A DNA stretch of 64,000 nt from Gaiella sp. (GCA_027493885.1 JAOSJZ010000001.1:558001-622000), one strand, 5' to 3'; shown: positions 16,718 to 28,006, counted from the stretch's first letter. Made by a program: numbers and translations. The notes: generated from the letters alone by a model not told the origin.

Positions 16718-18235
16718 CTACATCCGCTCGGGAGCCTCGACGCCCATCAGGTCGAGGCAGACGGCCACGACCGTCCGGGTGCCGGCGCAGAGCGCGAGCC
16801 GGAATGCCTCCGCCTCGGACCCGAGCACGCGGTGGTGGTGATAGAAGCGGTGAAAGTCGTCCGCCACCCGGATCGAATACGCCGGTAGCGCGTGTGGGCC
16901 CCGACGGGCGGTCGCCTCCCGAACGATCGCGGGGAGCTCGAGCAGCCGCTTGACGAGCTCGCGCTCCTCGGTCGCGAGCGCCGCGCCCGGCGCCGGGTCG
17001 GGCCGGGAACCTGCCGCGTTCCGCAGGACACCCGCGATCCGCGCATGGGCGTACTGCACGTAGTAGACGGGGTTCTTCTGGCTTCGCTCGGCGGCGAGGT
17101 CGACGTCGATCTCGATCGTCTGGTCGTGCCCGCGCGAGAGGAGATACCAGCGGGCGGCATCGACGCCGATCTCGTCCAGGAAGTCGTCGAGGAAGACGAC
17201 GTCGCCGCGCCGTTTCGACATCTTTGCAGCCTCGCCCCCGCGCGTGAGGTGCACGAGCTGGTAGATCAGCACCTCGACGGCCTCGCGCGGCTTGCCGAGC
17301 ATCTCCGCGAGCGCGGCCAGCCGCGCGACGTAGCCGTGATGGTCGGCCCCGAGCACGTAGACCAGGCGGTCGAAGCCGCGGGCGAACTTGCGGCGGATGT
17401 ACGCGGCGTCGGCGGCGAAGTAGGTCGGCGTGCCGTCGGAGCGCACGACGACGCGGTCACGATCGTCGCCGTGGGCGCTCGTCGCTGCCCAGACGGCCCC
17501 GTCCGCCTCGTACGTCTCGATCGCGGCGAGCGCATCCGGGATCTCGGCCTCCACCGCGCTCTGCCGCTCGAAGGTGTCGACGTGGATGCGAAACCGCTCG
17601 AGCGCCGCCTCGATCCGCGCGAGCATCCGCGGCACCGGGTCGCCCGGCTCGTCTGCGAGCTCCGCCAGGTACGCCCCGTGGTACCCGTCCTCCGGTGGCT
17701 CCTCGCCGCGCCGCACCGCCTCGACGGAGGCCCGGAAGAGATCCATCTGGGCGCCCGCGTCGTTGTAGTAGTACTCCCGCTCGACCTCGTGCCCCGCGAA
17801 CTCGAGCAGGCGCGCGACCGCGTCGCCGTAGGCGCCGTTTCGCGCCGAGGCGACCGTGAGAGGGCCGGTCGGGTTCGCCGAGACGAGCTCGACCTGGATT
17901 CGCTCGGGGGCCCCGGCCGACCGGGCCCCGAAGCCGCCGCCGGCCCGGAGAACGGCCGCGAGCGCGCCTCCCAGCCACGCGTCGTCGACCGTCAGGTTGA
18001 GGAAGCCGGGACCTGCGACGTCGACCGCGGCGATCCCGTCGAGCGAGGCGATCCGGGCCGCGAGCTCCGCCGCGACCTCGCGCGGCGGTTGCCTGCGTTC
18101 GCCCGCGAGGCGGAGCGCGACGTTCGTCGCGTAGTCGCCGTGCCGCGCCTCGGATGGACGCTCGAGCTCGACCGGCACGCCGGCGACGGCGGTGACGGCG
18201 GCCTCGAGCGCGGCGATCGGGTCGGAGCCCTCCAT
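16718..18235 (-). CDS. argS: Arginyl-tRNA synthetase with altered HIGH motif
   Basis: Encodes about 505 residues from ATG 18235 (a GTG sits just before it at 18238). The protein has the N-terminal additional domain, the class I catalytic domain, and the C-terminal anticodon-binding helical domain (VYYVQYAHARIAGVLRNAA, DFHRFYHHHRVL), ending with VCLDLMGVEAPERM. KMSKS is present as KMSKRRGD. The HIGH signature, normally ANPTGPLHVGH, reads ANPTGPLTVASARNGAYGD, so both histidines are absent. It charges tRNA-Arg. I am sure of the family; the altered motif may be a clade trait. Confidence 0.93.
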   Translation of the reverse strand: MEGSDPIAALEAAVTAVAGVPVELERPSEARHGDYATNVALRLAGERRQPPREVAAELAARIASLDGIAAVDVAGPGFLNLTVDDAWLGGALAAVLRAGGGFGARSAGAPERIQVELVSANPTGPLTVASARNGAYGDAVARLLEFAGHEVEREYYYNDAGAQMDLFRASVEAVRRGEEPPEDGYHGAYLAELADEPGDPVPRMLARIEAALERFRIHVDTFERQSAVEAEIPDALAAIETYEADGAVWAATSAHGDDRDRVVVRSDGTPTYFAADAAYIRRKFARGFDRLVYVLGADHHGYVARLAALAEMLGKPREAVEVLIYQLVHLTRGGEAAKMSKRRGDVVFLDDFLDEIGVDAARWYLLSRGHDQTIEIDVDLAAERSQKNPVYYVQYAHARIAGVLRNAAGSRPDPAPGAALATEERELVKRLLELPAIVREATARRGPHALPAYSIRVADDFHRFYHHHRVLGSEAEAFRLALCAGTRTVVAVCLDLMGVEAPERM

Positions 18236-18355
18236 CACGGCATCCTACGGCGGCCGCCGCGCGCCGGGCGACGGCCCCCTCTCCACACCCGCTCCGGCGA
18301 GGACGAGGCCTGGTTGGTCCTCGAGGGCCGGCTCTCGGACCCGCAGTGAGACGGC

Positions 18356-18961
18356 CTATTCGGCCGCGGCGGCGGTCACCGCGGCGGGGGGACGCGTCGT
18401 CGTCGCGGTGCGCGCCGTGATCCCGTCACGTGCGAGCACGAGCGCGACTTCCTCACGCGCCTTGTAGATCCGCCACTTGACCGTCGCGAGGGTGATCTCG
18501 AGCGCGTCGGCGATCTCGGTGTACGAGAGGCCGACGACGTCGCGCAGGAGGAGCGCCATCTTCAGGTCGACCGTCAGCCCCTCGACCGCCCGCCAGACCG
18601 CGTCGATCGTCTCCGTGCGCTCGAACGGCTGGTCGACCACCTCGAGCGGCGGGATGTCGTCGAGCGCGACGACCGCGCGCGGCCGGCGCTCGAGCGCCCG
18701 GAGCTCGTCGAGCACCCGGTTCTTCGTCACCTGGAACAGCCAGGTCGTGAAGCGCGACCGATCGGAGAACCCGGGAAGCCCTTGGTAGACCCGCAGGAAG
18801 ACCTCCTGCGTCAGGTCCTCGGCGAGAGCGCGGTCGCCGACGAGCCGCAGCACGTAGTTGTAAACCGGCTGCTCGTAGGTCCTCACGATGATGTTGAACG
18901 CCCGCTCGTCGCCCCGCTGGGCCTTTCGGAGCACACCATGATCGGGCTGCGTCAGGGCCAA
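18356..18961 (-). CDS. ECF-type RNA polymerase sigma factor
   Basis: Encodes 201 residues from ATG 18961. Region 2 is clear (DERAFNIIVRTYEQPVYNYV, DLTQEVFLRVYQGLPGF, RFTTWLFQVTKNRVLDELR). Region 4 has a helix-turn-helix (MALLLRDVVGLSYTEIADAL, TLATVKWRIYKAREEV). The C-terminal 25 residues are low-complexity Thr/Ala/Pro. No anti-sigma gene with a zinc-finger motif is visible on either side: argS lies downstream and gpmI ends 62 bases upstream. Its stimulus is therefore unknown. Confidence 0.93.
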   Translation of the reverse strand: MALTQPDHGVLRKAQRGDERAFNIIVRTYEQPVYNYVLRLVGDRALAEDLTQEVFLRVYQGLPGFSDRSRFTTWLFQVTKNRVLDELRALERRPRAVVALDDIPPLEVVDQPFERTETIDAVWRAVEGLTVDLKMALLLRDVVGLSYTEIADALEITLATVKWRIYKAREEVALVLARDGITARTATTTRPPAAVTAAAAE

Positions 18962-19023
18962 TGCGCCGCGAGCATACAGCGCACTGCCGGCGATTCACAC
19001 ACAATTTACGAGTCGGTGATGTG

Positions 19024-20505
19024 TCAGGTGCGGTCGCGGTCGACCAGGGTCTTCCCGCTCATCGCGCGGGGCGCGTCGAGGCCGAGCAGGTCGAGCACCG
19101 TCGGCGCGAGATCCGACAGCTCGCCGCCGTCGACGAGCCGCGTGCCATCCTTCGTCAGGACAAGGGGAACCGGGTTCGTCGTGTGCGCGGTGTGAGGGCT
19201 GACGCCGTCCGCCTCGAGCAGCTGTTCGGCGTTGCCGTGGTCGGCGGTGACGAGACATGCGCCGCCGGCGCGGTGGGTCGCCGCGACGACCTGGCCGAGG
19301 CACGCGTCGACCGTCTCGACCGCGCGAACGACGGCCGGGATGACGCCCGTGTGCCCGACCATGTCGGGGTTCGCGAAGTTCACGACGCAGAACCGCTGGC
19401 CGTCGTCGAGCGCCGCCGCAACCCGGGAGGCAACCTCGGGCGCCGACATCTCGGGCTTCAGGTCGTAGCTGGGAACGTCGCGTGGCGACGCCACGAGGAT
19501 CCGCTCTTCGCCCGGCCACGGCTCCTCGACGCCACCGTCGAAGAAGTACGTGACGTGCGCGTACTTCTCGGTCTCGGCGGCATGAAGCTGACGCTGACCG
19601 GCACGGCTCAGCGTCTCTGCGAGCGTGTCGGCGACGATCTGCTCGGCGAAGGCGACGGGGCAGGCGAAGTCGTCCCGGTAGCGCGTCATCGTGACGATGT
19701 CGGCGTCCGCGCCGAGCAGGCGCTCGGTGAGCTGCCGCACCCTGTCCGGGCGGAAGTTGAACACGATCGCGGCGTCCTGCGCCGGGTCGAGCCGCGGCCG
19801 ACCGCCCAGCACGACCGGCTCGACGAACTCGTCGGTGACCCCCCGCTCGTAGCTCATGCGAACGGCGGCGACGGGATCGTCGGCCTGCTCGCCCTCGCCT
19901 GCGACGATCGCGGCGAGCGCGCGGTCGGTCCGCTCCCAGCGCCCGTCGCGGTCCATGGCGTAGTACCGCCCGACGACGGTCGCGATCCGCTCTGCGGGCA
20001 GCGTCCCGAGGTCGGCCACGGCGGCGTTGGGGGAGACGTCCCTGCCGTCGGTGAAGGCATGGATCCACGTGCGCTCCTCCATGCCCGTGCGGCGCGCGAG
20101 CTCGAGCAGCGCCAGCAGGTGGTCGAGATGCGAGTGCACGCCGCCGGTCGAGACGAGCCCGAGCAGGTGCACGTCCGAGCCGCGCTGCTTGGCCCGCCGG
20201 AAGGCGCCGACGAGCGCCTCGTTCTCGAAGAAGGAGCCGTCCTCCACGGCGCGGCTCACCCGCACGAGGTCCTGAAACAGGATCCGTCCCGAGCCGATCG
20301 TCAGATGGCCGACCTCGGAGTTCCCCATCTGGCCCTCGGGCAGGCCCACGGCAGGGCCGGACGCGCGGAGCTCGGTGCTCCGGTACCGCGCCACGAGCTC
20401 GTCGAACACGGGCGTGCGCGCGAGCTCGACCGCGTTGCCCGGGCCGGGCGGGGCAAGACCCCAGCCGTCGAGGATCACGAGCGTGACGAGCTCGAGCTCG
20501 CTCAT
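19024..20505 (-). CDS. gpmI: 2,3-bisphosphoglycerate-independent phosphoglycerate mutase
   Basis: Encodes 493 residues, a typical length. Alkaline-phosphatase-fold marks are visible: VILDGWGLAPPG (metal Asp), QMGNSEVGHLTIG with the catalytic Ser, VSTGGVHSHLDHL, HAFTDGRDVSP, FNFRPDRVRQL, NFANPDMVGHTG and VTADHGNAEQ. It interconverts 3- and 2-phosphoglycerate using Mn2+. The start overlaps the tpiA stop (ATGA). It is the last gene of the whiA-gap-pgk-tpiA-gpmI unit. Confidence 0.96.
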   Translation of the reverse strand: MSELELVTLVILDGWGLAPPGPGNAVELARTPVFDELVARYRSTELRASGPAVGLPEGQMGNSEVGHLTIGSGRILFQDLVRVSRAVEDGSFFENEALVGAFRRAKQRGSDVHLLGLVSTGGVHSHLDHLLALLELARRTGMEERTWIHAFTDGRDVSPNAAVADLGTLPAERIATVVGRYYAMDRDGRWERTDRALAAIVAGEGEQADDPVAAVRMSYERGVTDEFVEPVVLGGRPRLDPAQDAAIVFNFRPDRVRQLTERLLGADADIVTMTRYRDDFACPVAFAEQIVADTLAETLSRAGQRQLHAAETEKYAHVTYFFDGGVEEPWPGEERILVASPRDVPSYDLKPEMSAPEVASRVAAALDDGQRFCVVNFANPDMVGHTGVIPAVVRAVETVDACLGQVVAATHRAGGACLVTADHGNAEQLLEADGVSPHTAHTTNPVPLVLTKDGTRLVDGGELSDLAPTVLDLLGLDAPRAMSGKTLVDRDRT

Positions 20506-21182
20506 GCGAGCGCGGCCCGGCAGATCGCCCCGAACGAGCCCGGCTCGAGCGAGGCACCGCCGACGAGCGCGCCGTCGATCGCCGGCTGCGCCAGCAGCTC
20601 CACGGCGTTCTCCGGCTTGACCGAGCCCCCGTAGAGAACCCGCGTCGGGTGGAGCTCCTTGATCGACTCGTGCGCCTGCTGCGCGAGCTCGGGGGTCGCG
20701 GTCTTACCGGTCCCGATCGCCCAGACCGGCTCGTAGGCGATCACGAGCGCCTCGTGCGGCGGGATCGCGGCGACCTGCCGTCGCAGGACGGCCCCGGTCT
20801 CCCCTGCCTCGCGCTCGCTTTCGGTCTCGCCGACGCACGCGATCACGCGCAGCCCCGCCTCGAGCGCCGCCTCGCAACGCTTCCGAACGGTCTCGTCGGT
20901 CTCGCCGAAGTACTGGCGGCGCTCCGAGTGGCCGACGACCGCTCCCTCGACGCCGAGCTCGAGCAGCATCTGCGCCGAGATCTCCCCGGTGAACGCGCCC
21001 TCGACCGCCCAGTGGACGTTCTGGGCGTAGACGGGGACCCCCCGCCCCGCGGCGAGGGAGAGCGACGTGAACGGCGGGCAGACGACGACCTCGACGCCGG
21101 CCGGAGCCTCGAATGCGTCGAAGAAGGCGAGCGTCTCGCTCGTTCCCTTGAACATCTTCCAGTTGCCCGCCACCAGCTTCAT
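20502..21182 (-). CDS. tpiA: Triosephosphate isomerase
   Basis: Encodes 226 residues, somewhat shorter than the usual 250. All key residues are present: GNWKMFKG (Lys), [18 protein letters not shown] (catalytic His), [11 protein letters not shown] (catalytic Glu and flexible loop 6), YGGSVKPEN and [11 protein letters not shown]. It interconverts DHAP and GAP. The ATG at 21182 overlaps the pgk stop and was chosen over an upstream in-frame ATG that lies in pgk. Confidence 0.96.
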   Translation of the reverse strand: MKLVAGNWKMFKGTSETLAFFDAFEAPAGVEVVVCPPFTSLSLAAGRGVPVYAQNVHWAVEGAFTGEISAQMLLELGVEGAVVGHSERRQYFGETDETVRKRCEAALEAGLRVIACVGETESEREAGETGAVLRRQVAAIPPHEALVIAYEPVWAIGTGKTATPELAQQAHESIKELHPTRVLYGGSVKPENAVELLAQPAIDGALVGGASLEPGSFGAICRAALA

Positions 21183-22229
21183 GTCCCCTCCTCCGGGATC
21201 GCCGCCACGCCGGGTAGCTCTTTGCCCTCGAGGAGCTCGAGCGAGGCGCCGCCGCCGGTCGAGACCCACGAGACGTCATCCGAGAGCCCGAGCTCGGAGA
21301 TCGCACGCACGGAGTCACCGCCGCCGACGACCGTGTAGCCGTCGACCGCCGCGACCGCTTCGGCGACCGCCCTCGTCCCTCCCGCGAACCGCTCCCACTC
21401 GAAGACGCCCATCGGGCCGTTCCAGAACACGGTCCGCGCCCCGCGGATCAGCCCCGCCGAAGCGGGTGCGGGCCTCGGGCCCGATGTCGAGCCCGAGCCA
21501 GCCGTCCGGCAGGTCGTCGTAGGGAGTGACCCGGCTCTCCGCGTCGGCGTCGAACGACGCCGCCGCGAGGACGTCGCTCGGCAGCTCGACCGGGAAGGGC
21601 AACGAGGCGCCGTCGCGCAGCTCCTCGGCCATCTTGCCGCCGACGATCACCGTGTCCGCGCGACCGCCGAGGTTGCGCAGGACGCCAAGCTTGTCCTCGA
21701 CCTTGGCACCGCCCACGACGAGGACGAACGGCCGCTCGACGGCGCCGAGCAGCCGGCCGAGGTGCTCGAGCTCGGCGAGGAGCAGCAGCCCGGCGTACGC
21801 CGGCAGCAGGTGCGCGACCGCCTCGGTCGACGCGTGCGCACGGTGCGCCGAGCCGAACGCGTCGTTCACGTACAGGTCCATCCCTTCTGCGAGCCGACGT
21901 GCCGTGCCGGGGTCGTTCTCCGTCTCGCCGCGGTCGAAGCGCGTGTTCTCGAGCACGCGGACGCGCTCCTCGGGGACGAGCTCGGCGAGCCGCGCCGCGA
22001 CCGGCGCGATCGCGAACGCCGGGTCGGGTCCCTTCGGGCGGCCGAGGTGTGAGCAGACGACCACCTCCGCCGCACCGCGGTCGAGCAGGCTCCGGATCGT
22101 CGGCACCGCGGCCCTGATCCGCGTGTCGTCCGCGACCGTGCCATGCTCGAGCGGAACGTTCAGGTCGGCGCGCACGAGAACGTGCTTGCCGGCGACTTCG
22201 GCGGTCTCGACGGAACGGGGGAGCATCAT
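21179..22229 (-). CDS. pgk: Phosphoglycerate kinase (frameshifted in this sequence)
   Basis: About 350 residues of a phosphoglycerate kinase spread over two frames. The N-terminal part includes [68 protein letters not shown] and [11 protein letters not shown]. The C-terminal part includes [19 protein letters not shown] and [10 protein letters not shown]. The break is at the C4 run 21453-21456; removing one base gives [24 protein letters not shown]. Because this enzyme is essential in glycolysis and gluconeogenesis and sits in its normal operon, a one-base sequencing insertion is much likelier than a real mutation. Confidence 0.92.
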
Positions 22230-22283
22230 TCGCCCGCGGTCGGGGTCGACTCGTTCATCTCGCTCGCGCTCTCCGCGAGGCCG

Positions 22284-23372
<1,089 letters not shown>

Positions 23373-23532
23373 CTACCCTCGACCGCAGGCGAGAGGTGGG
23401 CTGAGGGAGGAGCTCCGAGGATGTCCCCTCCCTCACGTGCGCGCTCCGGCACCGGACGGCGGATGGGGTCTGGATCCCCGCCCGGGAGCGCGAGCCCACC
23501 GCAGGAGAGTATGCGGCTCTCGCGCCGTATCC

Positions 23533-24489
23533 TCAACCTGGCAGGGCAGATGTGTCGGAGCTGGCACGCGCGAGCTCGACGAGCCGCGTGAGCCGCCCGG
23601 CCATCGCCGCCTTGCTCAGGGGCGGTTCCGCCCGCGCCGCCAGCTCGTGGAGCGATAGCGAGGGGTGGCGAAGCCGGAGCTCGGCGGCCGCCTGGAGCGT
23701 CGGCGCGAGACGGTCGAGCGCACCGCTGGCTTCGAGAGCCCGGGCGGCATCGAGCTGTGCGCGGGCAGAGCGGCTCTGTCGTACGAGGTTCGCGTGGTCG
23801 GCGTTGGCGAGCCGGTTCGCGTCCGCCCGCAGGCCTGCGACGAGCGCGCGCTCCTCGAGGGCGAGCACGGTCTCGGTTGCCCCCGCGACGGAGAGGAAGC
23901 CCTCGATCGCGTCCCAGCTCTTGGCGTACGCGGCGGAATGCGAGGCGCGGTCGACGACGCGCATCCGCACCTCGGCGGCCGACGCGACGCTTCGCACGAA
24001 GGCAGCGCCGGCGTGGAGCGGCGTCCGCACCTCGAGGTGCGGCGAGCGCGGGCCGCTCAGCGAGCCTGCGCCGAGGAATGCCCCGCGAAGGTACGCCGCC
24101 CGGCAACAGGGGCGTGCGACGACGCGGCCGGGTGGCCGGTCGACCGGGAGGCGGTCGGCGGAGAGCACGCCCGCCTCTGTGAGCACGTCGGTCGCGTGGG
24201 CGGTTCCCTCGAGCAGGAGCTGCGTCCGGGGGCTCCGGCCGAAAGCGTGACGGCGGTACGTGCGAATCTCGGAATCGACGCGCAGCTTCCTCAAGATCGT
24301 GAAGGCTCGTCGCGCGACGGACGACTCGGCGAGGTCGAGGTGGAACGCGAGCTCGCCGCGACCGAGCAGGTGGACGGTGCCCGCCGTGTGGAACAGCGCG
24401 GAGATCTCGGCGAGCCGGTCGCAGCGGCGCTCCGGCGCGACCGCGGCGAGCTCGGCCCGGACGTCCGCGACGAGCGATCCCGCCGTCAC
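23533..24489 (-). CDS. whiA: WhiA-like DNA-binding regulator
   Basis: Encodes 318 residues from GTG 24489. WhiA combines a degenerate LAGLIDADG homing-endonuclease-like domain (CCRAAYLRGAFLGAGSLSGP, residues about 110-190) with a C-terminal helix-turn-helix (LRHPSLSLHELAARAEPPLS). In Streptomyces it controls sporulation genes; it is conserved in Gram-positive bacteria, usually just before gap. The GTG start overlaps the MGMT stop by four bases. Its partner genes rapZ and yvcK, often found just upstream, are absent here. Confidence 0.92.
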   Translation of the reverse strand: MTAGSLVADVRAELAAVAPERRCDRLAEISALFHTAGTVHLLGRGELAFHLDLAESSVARRAFTILRKLRVDSEIRTYRRHAFGRSPRTQLLLEGTAHATDVLTEAGVLSADRLPVDRPPGRVVARPCCRAAYLRGAFLGAGSLSGPRSPHLEVRTPLHAGAAFVRSVASAAEVRMRVVDRASHSAAYAKSWDAIEGFLSVAGATETVLALEERALVAGLRADANRLANADHANLVRQSRSARAQLDAARALEASGALDRLAPTLQAAAELRLRHPSLSLHELAARAEPPLSKAAMAGRLTRLVELARASSDTSALPG

Positions 24490-25057
24490 AGGAGCGTTCC
24501 CTCGAGGGCGAGCAGCCGCTGCTTGAGCGCGGCGCCCGACGGCCCGTAGCCGCCGAGCGCGAATGGCTCGTCCCGCGCCGCGGCGACGACGCGATGGCAG
24601 GGGACGACGAGTGACCATCGGTTGCCGGCGCAGAAGCTTCCTGCGGCGCGCGCGGCACGCGGACGGCCCGCGAGCGCGGCGAGCCCGCCGTAGGTGACGA
24701 CCTCTCCCCATCGGAGCGAGCGGGCGGCCGCGAGGAGCTCGCGCTGGAAGGGCGTGAGGCCCGAGTCGTCGAGCTCGAGGTCGTCGTAGGAGACGGCGAC
24801 GCCGGCCAGGTGCGCAGCGAACCGCCGGCACACTTCCGACACGAAGCCGTCACCCTCTCGTGGCGGGTCGGCCGCTAGCGTGACCTCAGGGGTGCTCGCT
24901 CCCCCTGGGGGCCCCCGACGCCGGGGGAGAGTCGCCGCTGCCGCGACGGGAGCGCGTGTGCGACGAGGATACGCTCGCGCACGCGGAGCTCGCCGACGCC
25001 CCAGCCGTCGACCGGATAGCGATACGCCGTCGCCGCCGGGCCTCCGTCGCCTCTCAC
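24486..25057 (-). CDS. ogt: Methylated-DNA-protein cysteine methyltransferase (frameshifted)
   Basis: The C-terminal 118 residues are a clear MGMT catalytic domain: TPFQRELLAAARSLRWGEVV, GRPRAARAAG, the acceptor Cys in VVPCHRVV, and FALGGYGPSG. The matching N-terminal domain (TAYRYPVDGWGVGELRVRER) is in another frame, starting near GTG 25057. The frames meet in the C/G-run-rich region about 24902-24916, where one base appears missing. The repaired protein would be about 190 residues and repairs O6-alkylguanine by suicide transfer. It is the first gene of the unit running through whiA, which is unusual company. An ATG at 25120 is an alternative start. Confidence 0.82.
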
Positions 25058-25144
25058 GACCCGGGCCGCCTGCCTACGCAGCGGCCCTGCCGCCGGGCCG
25101 CGGTCACGCGTCACGCCCATCGCTCCGACTCTACAATCGCCTTG

Positions 25145-26778
25145 ATGGGCGCCCCCGGGAGCTTCCGACCGCCGACGGCGGTGAACGAGCCGATCCGCTC
25201 GTACGAGCCGGGCTCGCCGGAGCGCGCCGAGCTCCAGCGGCGGCTCGCCGAGATGTCGGGCGAGCGGCTCCACATCCCGCTCGTCATCGGCGGCGAGCGC
25301 GTCGAGGCCGAGACGACGTACGAGGCGGTCATGCCGCACGACCGCGACCACGTGCTCGCAGACGTCGCCAAGGGCGACGCGTCGCACGTCGAGCGCGCGA
25401 TCGCGGCCGCGCGCGCGGCGCACGCCGGCTGGGCGTCGACCCCTGGCACGAACGCGTCGCGGTCTTCCTCCGCGCGGCGGAGCTGCTCTCCGGCCCGTGG
25501 CGCTCGACACTCAACGCGGCAACGATGCTGAACCAGTCGAAGACGGCGCACCAAGCGGAGATCGACGCGGCCTGCGAGACGATCGACTTCCTCCGCTTCA
25601 ACTCCGAGTATCTCGTTCGGATCTACGAGGAGCAGCCGATCTCCTCGCCCGGCGTCTGGAACCGAATGGAGTACCGGCCGCTCGAAGGCTTCGTCTTCGC
25701 GATCAGCCCGTTCAACTTCACGGCGATCGGCGCGAACCTCACCACGTCGCCGGCGCTGATGGGCAACACGGTCGTGTGGAAGCCGGCGTCGACGCAGGCG
25801 CTCTCGGCGTGGTACACGCTGCGGCTCCTCGAGGAGGCGGGGCTGCCGCCGGGGGTGGTCAACCTCGTGTTCGGCCCCGGCGCCGAGCTCGGCGACGCCG
25901 CCCTCACGAGCCCCGAGCTCGCAGGTGTCCACTTCACCGGCTCGACCGCCGTGTTCCAGTCGATCTGGCGCACGATCGGCGGCGGCATCGACCGCTATCG
26001 CAACTACCCACGCATCGTCGGGGAGACCGGCGGCAAGGACTTCATCCTCGCCCACCCGTCCGCCGATCCTGCAGCCGTCGCGACGGCCATCGTCCGCGGC
26101 TCGTTCGAGTACCAGGGCCAGAAGTGCTCCGCCTCGTCCCGCCTCTACCTCCCGTCGAACCTGTGGGGCGAGATCCGGGAGACGCTCGAGCGCGAGATCC
26201 CGACGATCGCGATGGGCGACGTCCGCGACTTCACGAACTTCATGGGCGCCGTGATCGACCGCTCCTCGTTCGAGACGCAGTCGGCGGCGATCGCCGAGGC
26301 CCGCGAGACGGGCGCCGAGATCGTCACTGGCGGGAACGTCGACGACTCGGAGGGCTGGTTCGTCGAGCCTACCGTGATCAAGACCGAGGACCCGGGGTTC
26401 CGCCTGATGCAGGACGAGCTGTTCGGGCCCGTCGTCACGGCCTACGTCTACGACGAGGAGAGGTGGAGCGACACGCTCGGCCTCGTCGACGAGACGGGGA
26501 CCTACGCGCTCACCGGTGCGGTCTTCGCGAACGATCGCGCGGCGATCGGCCAAGCGCACGATGTGCTCCGTTACGCGGCCGGGAACTTCTACGTGAACGA
26601 CAAGCCGACCGGCGCCGTCGTCGGGCAGCAGCCGTTCGGCGGCGCCCGCGCGTCCGGCACGAACGACAAGGCCGGCTCGATGTGGAACCTCATCCGCTGG
26701 GTCAGCCCTCGGACGGTGAAGGAGACGCTCGTGCCGCCGACCGACTACCGCTACCCCTTCCTCCAGCCCGACGCGTAG
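25145..26778 (+). CDS. 1-pyrroline-5-carboxylate dehydrogenase (frameshifted)
   Basis: An aldehyde dehydrogenase of about 544 residues, best matched to L-glutamate gamma-semialdehyde (P5C) dehydrogenase of proline breakdown. The start is ATG 25145 (MGAPGSFRPPTAVNEPIRSY). The frame breaks at the C4 run 25440-25443, where one C seems missing; repair gives GWASTPWHERVAVFLRAAEL. Downstream marks are ISPFNFTAIGANL, VWKPASTQ, GETGGKDFI (catalytic Glu) and FEYQGQKCSASSR (catalytic Cys), plus QQPFGGARASGTNDK near the end. No proline dehydrogenase is nearby. Confidence 0.9.
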
Positions 26779-26829
26779 CCGCTTCCGTCCGAGGCGGCCC
26801 CCCGCGCGCGAGGCGGTTACCGTGGGATC

Positions 26830-27777
26830 GTGATCGACGAGATCCGCGCGGCGAGCGAGAGCTTCTGGCACTTCCTCTCCGACATCGCGCTCCTGCCGCT
26901 CCTCGCGGCGATCTGTTGCCATCTCCTGAAGCTCTGCTGTACGAGCCGCGCCTGGCGGAACGTGCTCGCCGCCGCGTACCCCGACCGACCGGTCCGCTGG
27001 CCGCCGATCCTCGCGGCCTACACGGCGGGCGTCGGCGTCAACGCGATCGTGCCGGCACGCGGCGGCGACGTCGTCCGCATCTTTCTCGCGCACCGTGCGA
27101 TCCCCGGGAGCTCGTACACGACCGTGGTCTCCTCGACGGTCGTGCTCACGTTCGTCGACATGACCCTCGCCGTTGTCGTCTTCGTCTTCGCGCTGACCCA
27201 GGGCGTGCTGCCGTCGCTCGACGTCCTCTCCTCCCTCCCCTCGTTCGAGTACGGCTGGGCGGTCGAGGACGGCGTCGTCCGCCCGCCCGCCGTCATCCTC
27301 TTCGTCGCCGTCGTCGTCGTCGGCGCCTGGCTCCTTCACCACTTCTGGAACCGCCTCCGCGAGAAGGTCGCGCAGGCGTTCGCCGTGCTCGACCCGCCCA
27401 CCCGCTACCTTCGCACGGTCGCGCTCTGGCAGCTCGGCGACTGGGCGCTCCGGTTCGCGACGATCTGGTTCTTCCTCGCCGCGTTCGGGATACCGCAGAG
27501 CCTCGAGCATGCCGCGCTCGTGCAGGCGTCGATGAGCCTCGCGACGCTCGTCCCGGCGACGCCCGGCGGGATCGGGACGGAGCAGGCGCTCCTCGTCTAC
27601 GCGTTCCGAGATGTGGGTGTCGCCCGCACGACGCTGCTCGCCTTCAGCGTCGGAATGAAGCTGACGATCACCGTCGTCAACGTCGTCGTCGGCTTTCTCG
27701 CGATCTTCCTCACCCTGGGCACGGTGCGCTTCAGGCGTGTGGTCGCCGAGGCGCCGGACGCTCCGCCTCAGTCCTAG
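26830..27777 (+). CDS. Flippase-like (UPF0104/LPG-synthase-TM) membrane protein
   Basis: Encodes 315 residues from GTG 26830, with about 8 hydrophobic segments. Marks of the family shared with AglD and the MprF membrane domain are visible: GVNAIVPARGGDVVRIFLAH and LVPATPGGIGTEQALLVYAF. Members are proposed to flip lipids or lipid-linked sugars, but no activity can be assigned here. It lies 51 bases after the P5C dehydrogenase, and its 3' end overlaps the SARP remnant on the other strand. Confidence 0.82.
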   Translation: MIDEIRAASESFWHFLSDIALLPLLAAICCHLLKLCCTSRAWRNVLAAAYPDRPVRWPPILAAYTAGVGVNAIVPARGGDVVRIFLAHRAIPGSSYTTVVSSTVVLTFVDMTLAVVVFVFALTQGVLPSLDVLSSLPSFEYGWAVEDGVVRPPAVILFVAVVVVGAWLLHHFWNRLREKVAQAFAVLDPPTRYLRTVALWQLGDWALRFATIWFFLAAFGIPQSLEHAALVQASMSLATLVPATPGGIGTEQALLVYAFRDVGVARTTLLAFSVGMKLTITVVNVVVGFLAIFLTLGTVRFRRVVAEAPDAPPQS

Positions 27778-28006
27778 TGCGACCTCTCATCACGCGCGGC
27801 TGGCGAAGCTCCTCGAGCCGGGCGAGCTCCGCCTGCGCGAAGGGCGCGTACATGACGTCGGCGAGCGCAGGACCACGGTCGCGCGAGACGACGTCGTTCC
27901 GATGCAGGAGGAGGCAGTGCGCGAGCAGTGTCTGGCGCCCCGACCCGAGCGTGACGACTCGGTCGTCGTCGACGACCTCGAGCGGACCGAGAACGTTGAA
28001 CTCCAT
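27731..28006 (-). pseudogene. SARP-family regulator remnant with internal deletion
   Basis: The reading frame from ATG 28006 starts exactly like an AfsR/DnrI (SARP) regulator: MEFNVLGPLEVVDDDRVVTL, then HRNDVVSRD. It then jumps directly to RGPALADVMYAPFAQAELAR, which belongs in the middle of the BTAD domain. About a hundred or more residues, including most of the DNA-binding wing and the start of BTAD, are missing, apparently in frame. After ARLEELR the homology ends in an Arg-rich tail overlapping the flippase gene. This is a decayed fragment of a transcriptional activator, not a frameshift artefact. Confidence 0.75.
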
